Assembly: GCA_016213885.1 (NCBI GenBank)
Contig: JACQZM010000338.1
Coordinates: 4,003-41,623 of the forward strand
Direction: 5' to 3'
Source: Candidatus Rifleibacteriota bacterium
GTDB lineage: Bacteria > Muiribacteriota > UBA6191 > JACPRK01 > JACQZM01
DNA: 37,621 nt
In this document: in pieces, positions 29,195-37,400 of the stretch
Layout: every line of letters starts with the position of its first letter
Numbering within the stretch: position 1 is the stretch's first letter
The notes under the pieces: model-generated
The model's input: only the letters and a program-made list of their open reading frames with translations
Databases searched by the model: none
What the model was told of the DNA's origin: nothing
Translations under genes and position numbers: made by a program

Positions 29195-31501
29195 ATGAAG
29201 ACGAAGTCGGGTCAGCGCCCCGGGGGAGAGCCGGCAGGTCGGCCCGGGATGAGCCTCGTGGAGGTGGTGTTCACCTTCGCCATGGTGGCCGGGCTCCTCG
29301 GCGTGGTCATGCACTTCTTCCTCGGGACCCAGAAGCAGTCGGTGAACACGGAGGCCAGGTTCCACTCGGCCCTGCTGGCCCAGATGGTGATCGAGCGAGT
29401 GAAGAGCCAGATCACCCAGAACCCGGCCTTCCTCAAGGAGCTCACCGGCGGGCAGCCCACGTGGACGTCCTCCGGCACGGTGGTCGATCCCTCGAGCGCC
29501 GTGGCCGGCGCCGGGGCGCAGCTGTCGCCGTTCTTCCAGTTCCTGTTCGCCAAGAACGGTCAGGACGCGTACGCGCCGGCGAACCGGGTCTCCATCGCTC
29601 CGGCGACCGGGACGCCGGCTTCCGGACCCACCGCGGCGGAGATGGCGAGCCTGATCGACAACTTCAAGGACTACCGGGTCGAGGTGAAGCTCGAGAACGA
29701 CGTCGACCTGGAACCGCCGCAGCCGCCCACCCCGTCCTCGTTGAACGAGCTGGTCAAGAAGCTGACCGTCACCGTGGCCCGGGCCACCGCCATGGCGGCC
29801 CAGGGGAAGGACCCGAACGCGTTCACCCTCGCGACTCGCCTGACGACGCCGGTGGAGAGCCTGTCCAGCACGGCGCTGGACCAGCTCTACAAAGGGTTCG
29901 AGGGGACCTCCCTGGACACGGCCTGGGAGGAGTTCTTCCTCGCCGTGGGCGACAACCCCTACTTCTCCGACAACTACCTGGGCCTCGACTCCAAGCGGCT
30001 CCTGGCGGACTGCTACCTGATCCTCGGGACGATCAACACCGAGGCGTTCCTGACCGAGGGGAGCACCGTCGCCGGAAACGTCGTTCTGATCGAGAGCCAG
30101 CCGAGTCAGACGATCAACGGCTGGATCACCCTGCTCTCCAGGCAGGAGTATTACAGGCACCCGGTGTTCAAGCGCACCCTGGCGAAGATCCTGAGCATCA
30201 AGGTCAAGAACCAGTTCGACGCGTTCAAGAAGATCCTCCCGATCCTCCAGCACCTGTCGGACCAGCACGATTCCATGGCGCCGCGGCTCGACAACATCAT
30301 CGCGGCTCTGAACGAGGCGAAGCAGAAGATCATCCAGCTCAACGGCCAGACCATGGAGGCGATGAACAAGTACCACGCGGCCGAGGTCAAGGTGGCGGAC
30401 GGGAAGAAGAAGAAGGATGAGGCGGAGGCGCTGGTGGCCGCGGCCGAGGCGATCATCGCGGCGACGGCGCCGCTCTACGCCCGGGCGGCCCAGCTGAAGA
30501 CCGAGGCGGACAGCCTGAAGCGGGAGGCCGACACCCTCAAGAGGCAGGCCGATCAGATGGAGGCGACGACCCCGCCGCTGCCGCAGGCCGACATCGACAC
30601 GGCCAAGGAGCTCGCCCGGAAGAAGAAGGAAGAGGCGGACGTGAAGAAGCAGGACGCGGACAGGAAGAAAGAAGAGGCGGACAAGAAGAAGGAGGAGGGG
30701 GAGAAGAAGAAGACCGAAGCGCTGGAGAAGAAGGCCGCGGCAGAGGGGGCCATGGCGGCGGCCCAGGCCGAGATGGTGTCGACCATGGCGTTGATCCAGC
30801 AGGGGATGACCGATTTCGTGACCGTCCTCAAGGGAAGGGGCGAGGAGTTCATGAAGGTCGTCGAGCTGGTCACGGTGTGCAAGTTCCTGGCGGACTTCTT
30901 CGCCCAGCCCACGTACAGGGCCGTGGTGGACCGGTTGCTCAGCTACCCGGTCTGGTTCACCCAGGCTCTCGACACGATGGACCAGACGCTGGCGGACCAC
31001 CTGGCCCAGGCCGACGGGGCCACCCCGCTGGACCAGCTGATGGCGGCCCACGCCCTCGTCGAGACGACCAAGATCAGGCAGCTGATGAAAGGCGTTTCGG
31101 ACGACGCCGCCCTGGCCAGGCTGCAGACCGTCGGGGGGCAGTACGCCTCCAGGATGGCTCCGCTGGCCAGCTACCTGAGATCAGGAGAGGTCCATGACCT
31201 GACCCGGCTCAAGGCACGGAACGGCCGGTTCATACAGAAGCTCAACGTCCTGAGAAACCTCGGCGATCCGCAGAATCCGGCCAACCTGTACGGCAGGGTG
31301 ATCCAGCTCTACGGGGCCAACGGCAAGGTCACCCAGTTCCTGAACACGTACACCCAGGTGGCCAGCGAGATCCGGCTCGAGTCGGGGTCGATCCTCACGG
31401 AGCTGCAGAGGCAGGTCCAGACGATCCGGCAGCAGATGGCCTACATCAGCAACGCGACCCAGGAGGAGATCCTCCAGGCGATGTCGATCATCAAGAAGTG
31501 A
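29195..31501 (+). CDS. Giant coiled-coil pseudopilin
   Basis: The protein has 768 residues from ATG 29195, behind GAGGAGGGGG about 8 nt upstream. The leader ends RPG18, then M-S-L-V-E5 and the helix VVFTFAMVAGLLGVVMHFFLG, a complete prepilin signature. Pilins are usually 120-300 residues; here the mature protein is about 750. The region 55-390 is mixed helical with little similarity to known domains. A long charged coiled coil lies at about 390-530 (repeats such as LKTEADSLKREADTLKRQAD, then KKKEEADVKKQDADRKKEEAD). A helical C-terminal region of about 240 residues completes it. It could be a rigid spacer or tether extending from a pilus base, or a surface fibre; this is inference. It is the fourth gene of the operon and is followed after 64 bases by a FecR lipoprotein. 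Confidence 0.85.
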   Translation: MKTKSGQRPGGEPAGRPGMSLVEVVFTFAMVAGLLGVVMHFFLGTQKQSVNTEARFHSALLAQMVIERVKSQITQNPAFLKELTGGQPTWTSSGTVVDPSSAVAGAGAQLSPFFQFLFAKNGQDAYAPANRVSIAPATGTPASGPTAAEMASLIDNFKDYRVEVKLENDVDLEPPQPPTPSSLNELVKKLTVTVARATAMAAQGKDPNAFTLATRLTTPVESLSSTALDQLYKGFEGTSLDTAWEEFFLAVGDNPYFSDNYLGLDSKRLLADCYLILGTINTEAFLTEGSTVAGNVVLIESQPSQTINGWITLLSRQEYYRHPVFKRTLAKILSIKVKNQFDAFKKILPILQHLSDQHDSMAPRLDNIIAALNEAKQKIIQLNGQTMEAMNKYHAAEVKVADGKKKKDEAEALVAAAEAIIAATAPLYARAAQLKTEADSLKREADTLKRQADQMEATTPPLPQADIDTAKELARKKKEEADVKKQDADRKKEEADKKKEEGEKKKTEALEKKAAAEGAMAAAQAEMVSTMALIQQGMTDFVTVLKGRGEEFMKVVELVTVCKFLADFFAQPTYRAVVDRLLSYPVWFTQALDTMDQTLADHLAQADGATPLDQLMAAHALVETTKIRQLMKGVSDDAALARLQTVGGQYASRMAPLASYLRSGEVHDLTRLKARNGRFIQKLNVLRNLGDPQNPANLYGRVIQLYGANGKVTQFLNTYTQVASEIRLESGSILTELQRQVQTIRQQMAYISNATQEEILQAMSIIKK
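30390..30790 (+). repeat. Low-complexity Lys/Glu/Ala coiled-coil repeat in the giant pseudopilin
   Basis: The coding repeat alternates short blocks of K-K-K-E-E-A-D and L-K-x-E-A-D-x in about seven-residue steps, that is, heptads. The DNA is locally AAG/GAG-rich and unlike the neighbouring sequence. Confidence 0.8.
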
Positions 31502-31507
31502 GACCGG

Positions 31508-31534
31508 CCGCTTTCCATTCCGAACGGAAAGCGG
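31508..31534 (+). terminator. Intercistronic hairpin without T-tract between the pseudopilin and fecR-like genes
   Basis: CCGCTTTCC (31508-31516) pairs with GGAAAGCGG (31526-31534) around a 9-nt loop. An alternative inner pairing TTCCG (31518-31522) with CGGAA (31525-31529) overlaps it, so only one can form. There is no U-tract, so it may act as a transcript-end stabiliser or partial terminator that lowers downstream expression. Confidence 0.4.
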
Positions 31535-31565
31535 ACGGGCCACTCCCGAAGCGAGGTGAAGGGCG

Positions 31566-32243
31566 TTGAATCGCACGATGAGACGGTGGGTCCGGGCAGC
31601 GGCGCTCGTGGGGTCGATCTGCATGGCCGCGGGGGCGATCTCCTGCGGGTCGAAGACCGGCGGCGCCCCCGGGGCCAACGGAGGGACCCTCGTCGAGATC
31701 CAGGGGAGCGTCACGCTGAACGGCCAGCCGGCCACGGCCAAGCGGGCGCTGGTGGCCGGCGACACCGTGAAGGTCCCCAAGGGGGCCCTGGCCAGAATCG
31801 AGTACACCGACGGCACCAGGTTCCTGCTGCTTGGACGGGGCGACTCCGGGTCGGAGCTCACCATCGGCAAGGAGGCGCAGGAGGCCGGGGTCAACGTCAT
31901 GCTGGCGAGGCTGACCCGGGGGCTGGTCTCCTTCGTGGTGCGCTCCGGCAAGCAACAGACGCGCTACGAGATCGAGGCGATGAGCTCGTTGACCGTGGTG
32001 CGGGGCACCCAGGGGAAGGTCCAGACCGGTCCCGACGGCGACCTGGTGGCCCTGAAGGAGGGCAGCGTCGAGGTCATCAGCAAGCCGCTGAAGACGAACC
32101 TCGAGCTCAAGGAGGGGTTCCAGGTGATGGTCGAGCCCGGCGGAGCCTTCGGCGCGCCCAAGGCGTACGACTTCTCCGAATCGTCGGAGCGGGAGCTGTT
32201 CGACGCCGCGCCTCTCCGGATGAAGACCCTGGGCGGAAACTAG
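31566..32243 (+). CDS. FecR-domain lipoprotein
   Basis: The protein has 225 residues. The start is TTG 31566 (AGGTG upstream) or ATG 31578. A lipoprotein signal (VRAAALVGSICMAAGAISC, lipobox AISC) puts it in the envelope. The mature part has a FecR-type beta-rich domain: IQGSVTLNGQPATAKRALVAGDTVKVPKGALARIEYTDGT-like pattern, then VSFVVRSGKQQTRYEIEAMSSLTVVRGTQ and a C-terminal beta strand block. In most systems FecR proteins bind anti-sigma or surface partners; here the lipidation suggests a periplasmic or outer-membrane scaffold for the pilin operon. Its stop overlaps that of the convergent kinase (CTAG). Confidence 0.85.
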   Translation: MNRTMRRWVRAAALVGSICMAAGAISCGSKTGGAPGANGGTLVEIQGSVTLNGQPATAKRALVAGDTVKVPKGALARIEYTDGTRFLLLGRGDSGSELTIGKEAQEAGVNVMLARLTRGLVSFVVRSGKQQTRYEIEAMSSLTVVRGTQGKVQTGPDGDLVALKEGSVEVISKPLKTNLELKEGFQVMVEPGGAFGAPKAYDFSESSERELFDAAPLRMKTLGGN

Positions 32244-33397
32244 TACAGCCCCCGGGTGGGGCCCTCGGCCGGCTCGCCGAGCCACGACTCTTCCTCGACC
32301 GGCTCGGCCTTCGGAAGCGTGAAGCGGAAGCACGAGCCCACGCCCGGCTCCGACTCGACCCAGATCCGACCGCCGTGGCGCTCCACGATCTTCTTGCAGA
32401 TCGAAAGCCCCATGCCGGTCCCCGGGTACTCGGCCCGGGTGTGGAGACGCTGGAAGATCGCGAACACCCGATCGAAGTGGGAAGGGTCGATCCCGATGCC
32501 GTTGTCTCGCACGGCGAACTCGAACTCCCGGGCTCTCTCCGTCACGCCCACGTGCACCTCGGGCTTCCCGGCTTTCTGGAACTTGATGGCGTTCCCGATC
32601 AGGTTCTGGAAGAGCTGGGTGATCTGCAGGGGGTCGACCCGGATCGTGGGGAGCCGGTCCCGGGTGACGACCGCCTCCTTCTCGCGAACCGTCACCGCGA
32701 GGTTCGCCAGCGCCGCGTCCAGGAGCTGGCCGCTGTCGGTGGCCACCGGGGGCTGCTGCCGGGTGCCCACGCGGGAGAATTCCAGGAGGTCCCGGATGAG
32801 CTGCTGCATCCGGGCCGCCCCGTCGACGGCGAAACCGATGAAGTCCCGGGCCGATGAGTCCAGCTGCCCGGCGTAGCGTCTCTCCAGGAGCTGGAGGTAG
32901 CTGATCACCATCCTGAGCGGCTCCTGGAGGTCGTGGGAGGCCACGTAGGCGAACTGCTCGAGCTCCCGGTTGGACCGGGCCAGCTCGTCTCTGGCGCGGA
33001 GCCGCCACTCCTCGGCCCTCTTGGCCGAGATCTGGGTGCGGATCCTCGCCAGGGCCACGGCGAACTCCGGTGGCTTCACGATGTAGTCCGACGCGCCGAG
33101 TTCGAGAGCAGCCACGATGTCGGTGGCTTCGCCCCCGGCGATCAGGACGATCACCGGAAGGTCCAGGGGCGTGTGGGTCTTGCGGATCTCCGCGAGGACC
33201 TCCAGGCCGCTCATCCCGGGCATCATGATGTCCAGGAGCACCAGATCGAATGGCCGGGACGCCACCAGCCCCAGCGCTTCAGGGCCGTCCACCGCCTCGA
33301 CGACCTCGAACGAGTGAAGGGAGAGTCGCTTCTCGAGAATCTCCCGGTCGATCTCGTCGTCGTCCACGACGAGGATCGAACCCGCGTGTCTGGTCAC
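32240..33397 (-). CDS. REC-histidine kinase (Cph1-like output)
   Basis: The protein has 385 residues from GTG 33397 (AGAGGAG 7 nt upstream). A receiver (1-125) has SILVVDDDEIDREIL and DLVLLDIMMPGMSG. A DHp helix has FAYVASHDLQEPLRMVISYLQLL, the phosphorylated His being in ASHDLQEPLR as in phytochrome Cph1-type kinases. The ATPase domain has DNGIGID, TGMGLSICKKIVERHGGRIW and GSCFRFTLP. No membrane segment. The stop TAG (32240-32242) overlaps that of the fecR-like gene on the other strand. It is third of the minus signalling operon and likely the kinase for the REC proteins upstream. Confidence 0.95.
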   Translation of the reverse strand: MTRHAGSILVVDDDEIDREILEKRLSLHSFEVVEAVDGPEALGLVASRPFDLVLLDIMMPGMSGLEVLAEIRKTHTPLDLPVIVLIAGGEATDIVAALELGASDYIVKPPEFAVALARIRTQISAKRAEEWRLRARDELARSNRELEQFAYVASHDLQEPLRMVISYLQLLERRYAGQLDSSARDFIGFAVDGAARMQQLIRDLLEFSRVGTRQQPPVATDSGQLLDAALANLAVTVREKEAVVTRDRLPTIRVDPLQITQLFQNLIGNAIKFQKAGKPEVHVGVTERAREFEFAVRDNGIGIDPSHFDRVFAIFQRLHTRAEYPGTGMGLSICKKIVERHGGRIWVESEPGVGSCFRFTLPKAEPVEEESWLGEPAEGPTRGLY

Positions 33398-33436
33398 CGG
33401 TTGGCTCCTCTTGCCGGCGGATCCATCGATCCACGG

Positions 33437-34738
33437 TCATCTGGCGGGGTCGGCGAGCACCGCGTCGGTCCCGAGACGTTCAGCCGCCTCCTTGAAGGCC
33501 AGGGACGCCCCGTGGTCCGGGTGCAGCTCCACGAGCGGAACGCCCTTCTCGGCGGCATCGAGGCACACGCCGTCCGCCGGAGGCACGACCGCCAGGATCG
33601 GGCACCCGAGCCCGCTGGCCAGCTCCACGGGGGTCGGCTCGGCGGCGACCGGCAGCCGGTGGACCGGTATCGCCCCGACGAGGGCGCCCGACAGGCCCCA
33701 CGACCTGAGGATCTCCACGGCTCTGCGGCCCGCGGCGAGACCCGCGGGATTCGCCTCCACGACCAGACACACGCAATCGCACGCCTGGATCGCCACCTGG
33801 ATGCCCCGGGTACCCTGGAACGGCAGATCGATGATCGCATGCTCGGCCACCTGGCCGAGACCTTTCATCACCGCGGTGAACTGGGGGGAGGAGATGCTCT
33901 GCACGGGCTGCCCCACCTGAGGCGAGAACAGCACCTTCAGATCGTTGTACGTCCCGGCCAGGTGGTCGGAGATGGTCCGGGCATCGATGTCGGGCACCGG
34001 CAGCTTGAGCAGATCGACCAGCGTCCTGGCCGGTCGGTGTCGGAGCAGCGCCGAGAGCGAGCCCACGGTGGCCCTCAGCTCCATCAGCGCCACCGATCTG
34101 CCGAGCCGGTGCAGGGCGGCCGCCACGTTCAGGGCCACCGTGGTCGTTCCGATCCCTCCCATGGCCCCCAGGAAGCCGACCAGACGCCGTCCCGACGGGG
34201 CCGCCACCGGCGGCTGCGGCACCACCGGCTCGTCGGCAGGGACCGGCGTGGAGATCGAGCCGGCGATGCGCTTGTGGCGCTCGATGGCGAACCGCAGCGA
34301 TCGGGCCAGACCCGACGGGTCGAGTTGCCCCTTCACGAGATAGTCGGTGGACCCCTGGGTGAGGGCGCTGCGCCACTGCCTGCCGCCGCCGCCCATGGCC
34401 CAACCCTTGATCAGGTAGTCGTGCGCCCCCTCCTGCAGGGCGCGCATGCCGATCTCCTCGTCCTCGAGGCCGGTGAGCACGACGATCGGCGTGGCGCCGA
34501 CTCTCTCCCTGAGCCTCCTGAGCGTCTCGAGCCCTCTGCAGTCGGGCAGGATGAGGTCGAGCAAGATGACGTCGAACTCGAACTGCAGGAGCCGCCGGTT
34601 CGCCTGGGCCGTGGTCTCGACCCAGGTGACGGAGAACGAGACCGAGGTGGCGGACTTCAGCTCTTCTTGCAGGAGACGGGCGTCGCCCGGGTTGTCCTCC
34701 ACGAGCAGCAGCGAGTAGGTCGGCGCGGGCACGATCAC
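33437..34738 (-). CDS. REC-CpaE/TadZ-like atypical ATPase
   Basis: The protein has 433 residues from GTG 34738, overlapping the upstream stop (GTGA). A receiver domain (1-about 160) has SLLLVEDNPGDARLL and VILLDLILPDCRG. It contains an internal duplication: ALQEGAHDYLIKG and, 24 residues on, ALTQGSTDYLVKG. A Pro-rich linker leads to a MinD/ParA-fold ATPase (about 188-430) whose P-loop is GAMGGIGTTTVALNVA. The signature Lys of KGGxGKT and the catalytic Lys are both missing, as in the CpaE/TadZ family that places Tad pilus machinery at the cell pole. So it probably docks or localises the neighbouring pilus apparatus in a phosphorylation-dependent way. The pilus link is inference. Confidence 0.88.
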   Translation of the reverse strand: MIVPAPTYSLLLVEDNPGDARLLQEELKSATSVSFSVTWVETTAQANRRLLQFEFDVILLDLILPDCRGLETLRRLRERVGATPIVVLTGLEDEEIGMRALQEGAHDYLIKGWAMGGGGRQWRSALTQGSTDYLVKGQLDPSGLARSLRFAIERHKRIAGSISTPVPADEPVVPQPPVAAPSGRRLVGFLGAMGGIGTTTVALNVAAALHRLGRSVALMELRATVGSLSALLRHRPARTLVDLLKLPVPDIDARTISDHLAGTYNDLKVLFSPQVGQPVQSISSPQFTAVMKGLGQVAEHAIIDLPFQGTRGIQVAIQACDCVCLVVEANPAGLAAGRRAVEILRSWGLSGALVGAIPVHRLPVAAEPTPVELASGLGCPILAVVPPADGVCLDAAEKGVPLVELHPDHGASLAFKEAAERLGTDAVLADPAR

Positions 34739-35160
34739 TCCACCGGCACCCTGGCGACCGAGACCCAGAACTTGCCCATGAGCCCCATGACCTCGAGGTA
34801 CCTGCCCAGGTCGTCCGGCTTGGTGACGAAGCAGTTGGCGCCGTGCTCGTACGCCAGCGCCGCATCCTCCGCCGTGCTGGACGTGGTGAAGACGATCACC
34901 GGCAGATGCCCCAGATGCGGATCCTCTCGGATGCTCCGCAGCACCTCCCAGCCCGGTCTCTTCGGGAGGTTCCAGTCGAGCAACACCAGGTGCGGCCTGC
35001 GAGCGTCGGCGTGGGGGCCTTCCCGGTGGAGGAAGGCGAGAGCCGTCTCCCCATCATGGACGGTGTGGACGTTCACCCGCAACCCGACCTCCTCGAACGC
35101 CTCGTGGACAAGCCGGGCCTCCGCGATGCTGTCCTCCACGAGCAAGAGCTCCAGCCCCAC
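34735..35160 (-). CDS. Single-domain response regulator (Rcp1-like)
   Basis: The protein has 141 residues. Features: ELLLVEDSIAEARLVHEAFEE, phospho-Asp in PHLVLLDWNLPKRPGWEVL, FTTSSTAEDA and Lys in CFVTKPDDLGRYLEV. The LDWNLPKRPGWEVL and TTSS motifs match Rcp1-type regulators that pair with Cph1-like kinases, fitting the kinase gene two positions downstream. The frame is open much further upstream, but a TATAGT -10 box covers the next candidate start (GTG 35169). The best start is therefore GTG 35160, where transcription also would begin (leaderless). Confidence 0.9.
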   Translation of the reverse strand: MGLELLLVEDSIAEARLVHEAFEEVGLRVNVHTVHDGETALAFLHREGPHADARRPHLVLLDWNLPKRPGWEVLRSIREDPHLGHLPVIVFTTSSTAEDAALAYEHGANCFVTKPDDLGRYLEVMGLMGKFWVSVARVPVE

Positions 35161-35167
35161 GAGGGAC

Positions 35168-35196
35168 ACTATAGATCGACGCCCCCCGTTCGTCCA
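35168..35196 (-). promoter_or_regulatory. Promoter of the REC/CpaE/kinase operon
   Basis: On the minus strand there is TGGACG (35191-35196), a 17-nt spacer and TATAGT (35168-35173). The seventh base after the -10 is followed by the GTG start, so the transcript would be leaderless. Confidence 0.5.
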
Positions 35197-35258
35197 TAGA
35201 GTCGACTCGCGCGATCGAGGACGCCCCGCGCTCGGCCAGGGTCGCGGGCCCGGCGGGC

Positions 35259-37400
35259 TCAAGCCGGCGAGCGGGCTCTCAGCTTCGCCTCCAGCGCGGC
35301 GATCTCGCGAGCCAGGACCATCCCGTTGGCCGGGCGCCACTCCGCGTCCTCGTTCATGCAGTTCTCCGCCAGCTTCACCACCTCGGCCGGCACGTCCCGG
35401 CCATCCAGGAAGTCCGAAGGATCCTGATGGAGGTACCCGGGACGCTGGGGGATCTCGCCGGTCAAGAACTGGCAGAGCATGACTCCCACGCTGTAGATGT
35501 CAGACGCGGCGCAGGTCTTCCCTCCGGCGAACTGCTCGGGGGCCATGTACCGGAGGGTGCCCAGCACGTCCCCGGACTTGGTCAAGGCCGTCACGTCCTC
35601 GTCGTGGACCAGCCCGAAGTCCAGGAGCTTCAGCGCTCCGTTGGGCAGCTGCATGATGTTGGCCGGCTTGATGTCCCGGTGGATCATCCCCTTGCCGTGC
35701 ACATACCCCAGGATCATGGCGATCTTCCTGGTGAGGTCCAGCGCCTTGGCCACGGAGAGGCCGTTCCCCGGCGCGACCAGCTGGTCCAGCGCCGTTCCCT
35801 CGACGAACTCCATGGCGAAGTAGGAGAGCGGCTGGCTCTGCAGGTCGATGACCTTCACGACGCCGGGATGGTTGAGCTTGCCCAGCGTCTGCCCCTCTTG
35901 AAGAAACCGCTTCACGGCGTTGGGGTTGTCCTGGACGAGCGGGGAGAGCACCTTGATGGCCACGGTGGAAGCGGTCTCCTTGTCGTACCCCTTGAACACG
36001 ACGCCCATCCCGCCCTGCCCCAGGTGCCCGAGCCGGGTGTACCGATCCGGGAGGAACCGGGCGACGAACGTCTTGTCGAGATAGGCCGGCACCTCCCCTT
36101 CCGCGACGGGCGCCTGACCCAGCTGGCTCGCCTTCTCCAGCTCCCGGCGGACCTGGCCGATCTCCACCGACAGCTCCTGGTTCAGCCGGGCCAGGCGGCG
36201 CCTCTCGCCGACGACCCGGGCGACGGCCGGGGAGCCGTACAGCACGACGAGCGCCACGGTCAGGCCGGCGGCATCGAGGAACCGCCCCTCGGTGTGCAGC
36301 ACCACCGTGGCCAGCCACGTGGTCGAGACCAGCACGGTCACCGTGAACGCACCACGTACCGGGGTCTGGACAAGGAAGAGCGCGGCCAGCAGCAGGAAGG
36401 CGACGCCCGCCGTCGCTCCGGGAGGCGGGGTCACGTCGATGAAGTAGCCGCCCGACAGGATGTTCTCCAGGAACACGGCGATGAACCAGGCCCCGTCCTC
36501 CAGGTTCTGCTCCTCGGTCAGCCAGTTCCTGAGGAACGGGTGCCGGTCCTTGAGGAGCGGGCTCACCGATCCGATGAGGACGATCTTGTCCTCGAGGAGG
36601 CTCCGGTGCAGCCTGGCCTGGTCTCCGGTCGGCTCCAGCAGCTCCCGGATCGCGATGCGGGGGATCTCGGGCACCGACGAGAAGTTCACCATCGACTTGC
36701 CGTCGGAGCCGGTGGGGATGAGCAGGCTGTTGCCCCTGGGATCCGCCAGGACGAGCCCTGCCGGGACCTCTTGCGGTGCCGAGGCTCCTCTGGTCTGGAT
36801 CGCCGCCTCCAGGGAGATGTGATGGATCAGTCGATTCCGGTGGATCGCCGCCAGCTTGACCGACCGGATCACCCCGTCCGGATCGGCCTGAACGTTCACG
36901 TAACCCAGCGCTCTGGCCTGGCCGGCGAGCTCGGCGAGCGGCTCCAGCAGGGAGACGACCCCGGTGCTGGGTTCGCGGACGAACGCCCGGGCCAGCACCG
37001 CCCGCTTGGATCGGCCGATCGAGGCGGCCAGGCCCCTGTCGCTGGCCCTGTCGTCGGGCGTGGGCCGGTCGAACAGCACGTCGAACAGCACCAGCTGGGC
37101 GCCGTGCTCCACCAGGCGATCCAGCGCTCGACCGTACACCTTCCTGTCGAGGAAGAGCACCTCCCGGGCCGAGTACCTGGAAAGGTCCTCGTCTCCCACG
37201 GTCACGAAGACCACCGACGGTTCGCGGGTCGACCGGGAGGAGAGGCTGGCCCACAGCATGAGGTCTCGCGTGAACGCCCGGGGCGCCCACCGGCCCCAGG
37301 TCGTCCACGCGATGGCCAGTCCCAGGAGCGTCGCCCAGACGACCTGGGCGGTGAACCGCCCCCTGATCGCGTCGATCCGCTCCCGAAGATGGAAAAGCAT
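35259..37400 (-). CDS. CHASE2-domain Ser/Thr protein kinase
   Basis: The protein has 713 residues from ATG 37400. A membrane helix (about 18-35) is followed by an extracytoplasmic CHASE2 sensor (about 45-310) with VVFVTVGDEDLSRY and QLVLFDVLFDRPTPDD. Three further membrane helices lie around 325-400 (AGVAFLLLAALFLV, GAFTVTVLVSTTWLA, AAGLTVALVVLYGSPAVA), then a short coiled coil. The cytosolic Hanks-type kinase (about 455-705) has LGQGGMGVVFKGY, VAIKVL, IHRDIKPANIM, LLDFGLVHD and GTLRYMAPEQF: all catalytic residues are present. It would phosphorylate Ser/Thr of cytosolic targets in response to an envelope signal. It lies 98 bases before the REC gene's start, with that gene's promoter in between, so it may be transcribed separately. 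Confidence 0.95.
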   Translation of the reverse strand: MLFHLRERIDAIRGRFTAQVVWATLLGLAIAWTTWGRWAPRAFTRDLMLWASLSSRSTREPSVVFVTVGDEDLSRYSAREVLFLDRKVYGRALDRLVEHGAQLVLFDVLFDRPTPDDRASDRGLAASIGRSKRAVLARAFVREPSTGVVSLLEPLAELAGQARALGYVNVQADPDGVIRSVKLAAIHRNRLIHHISLEAAIQTRGASAPQEVPAGLVLADPRGNSLLIPTGSDGKSMVNFSSVPEIPRIAIRELLEPTGDQARLHRSLLEDKIVLIGSVSPLLKDRHPFLRNWLTEEQNLEDGAWFIAVFLENILSGGYFIDVTPPPGATAGVAFLLLAALFLVQTPVRGAFTVTVLVSTTWLATVVLHTEGRFLDAAGLTVALVVLYGSPAVARVVGERRRLARLNQELSVEIGQVRRELEKASQLGQAPVAEGEVPAYLDKTFVARFLPDRYTRLGHLGQGGMGVVFKGYDKETASTVAIKVLSPLVQDNPNAVKRFLQEGQTLGKLNHPGVVKVIDLQSQPLSYFAMEFVEGTALDQLVAPGNGLSVAKALDLTRKIAMILGYVHGKGMIHRDIKPANIMQLPNGALKLLDFGLVHDEDVTALTKSGDVLGTLRYMAPEQFAGGKTCAASDIYSVGVMLCQFLTGEIPQRPGYLHQDPSDFLDGRDVPAEVVKLAENCMNEDAEWRPANGMVLAREIAALEAKLRARSPA

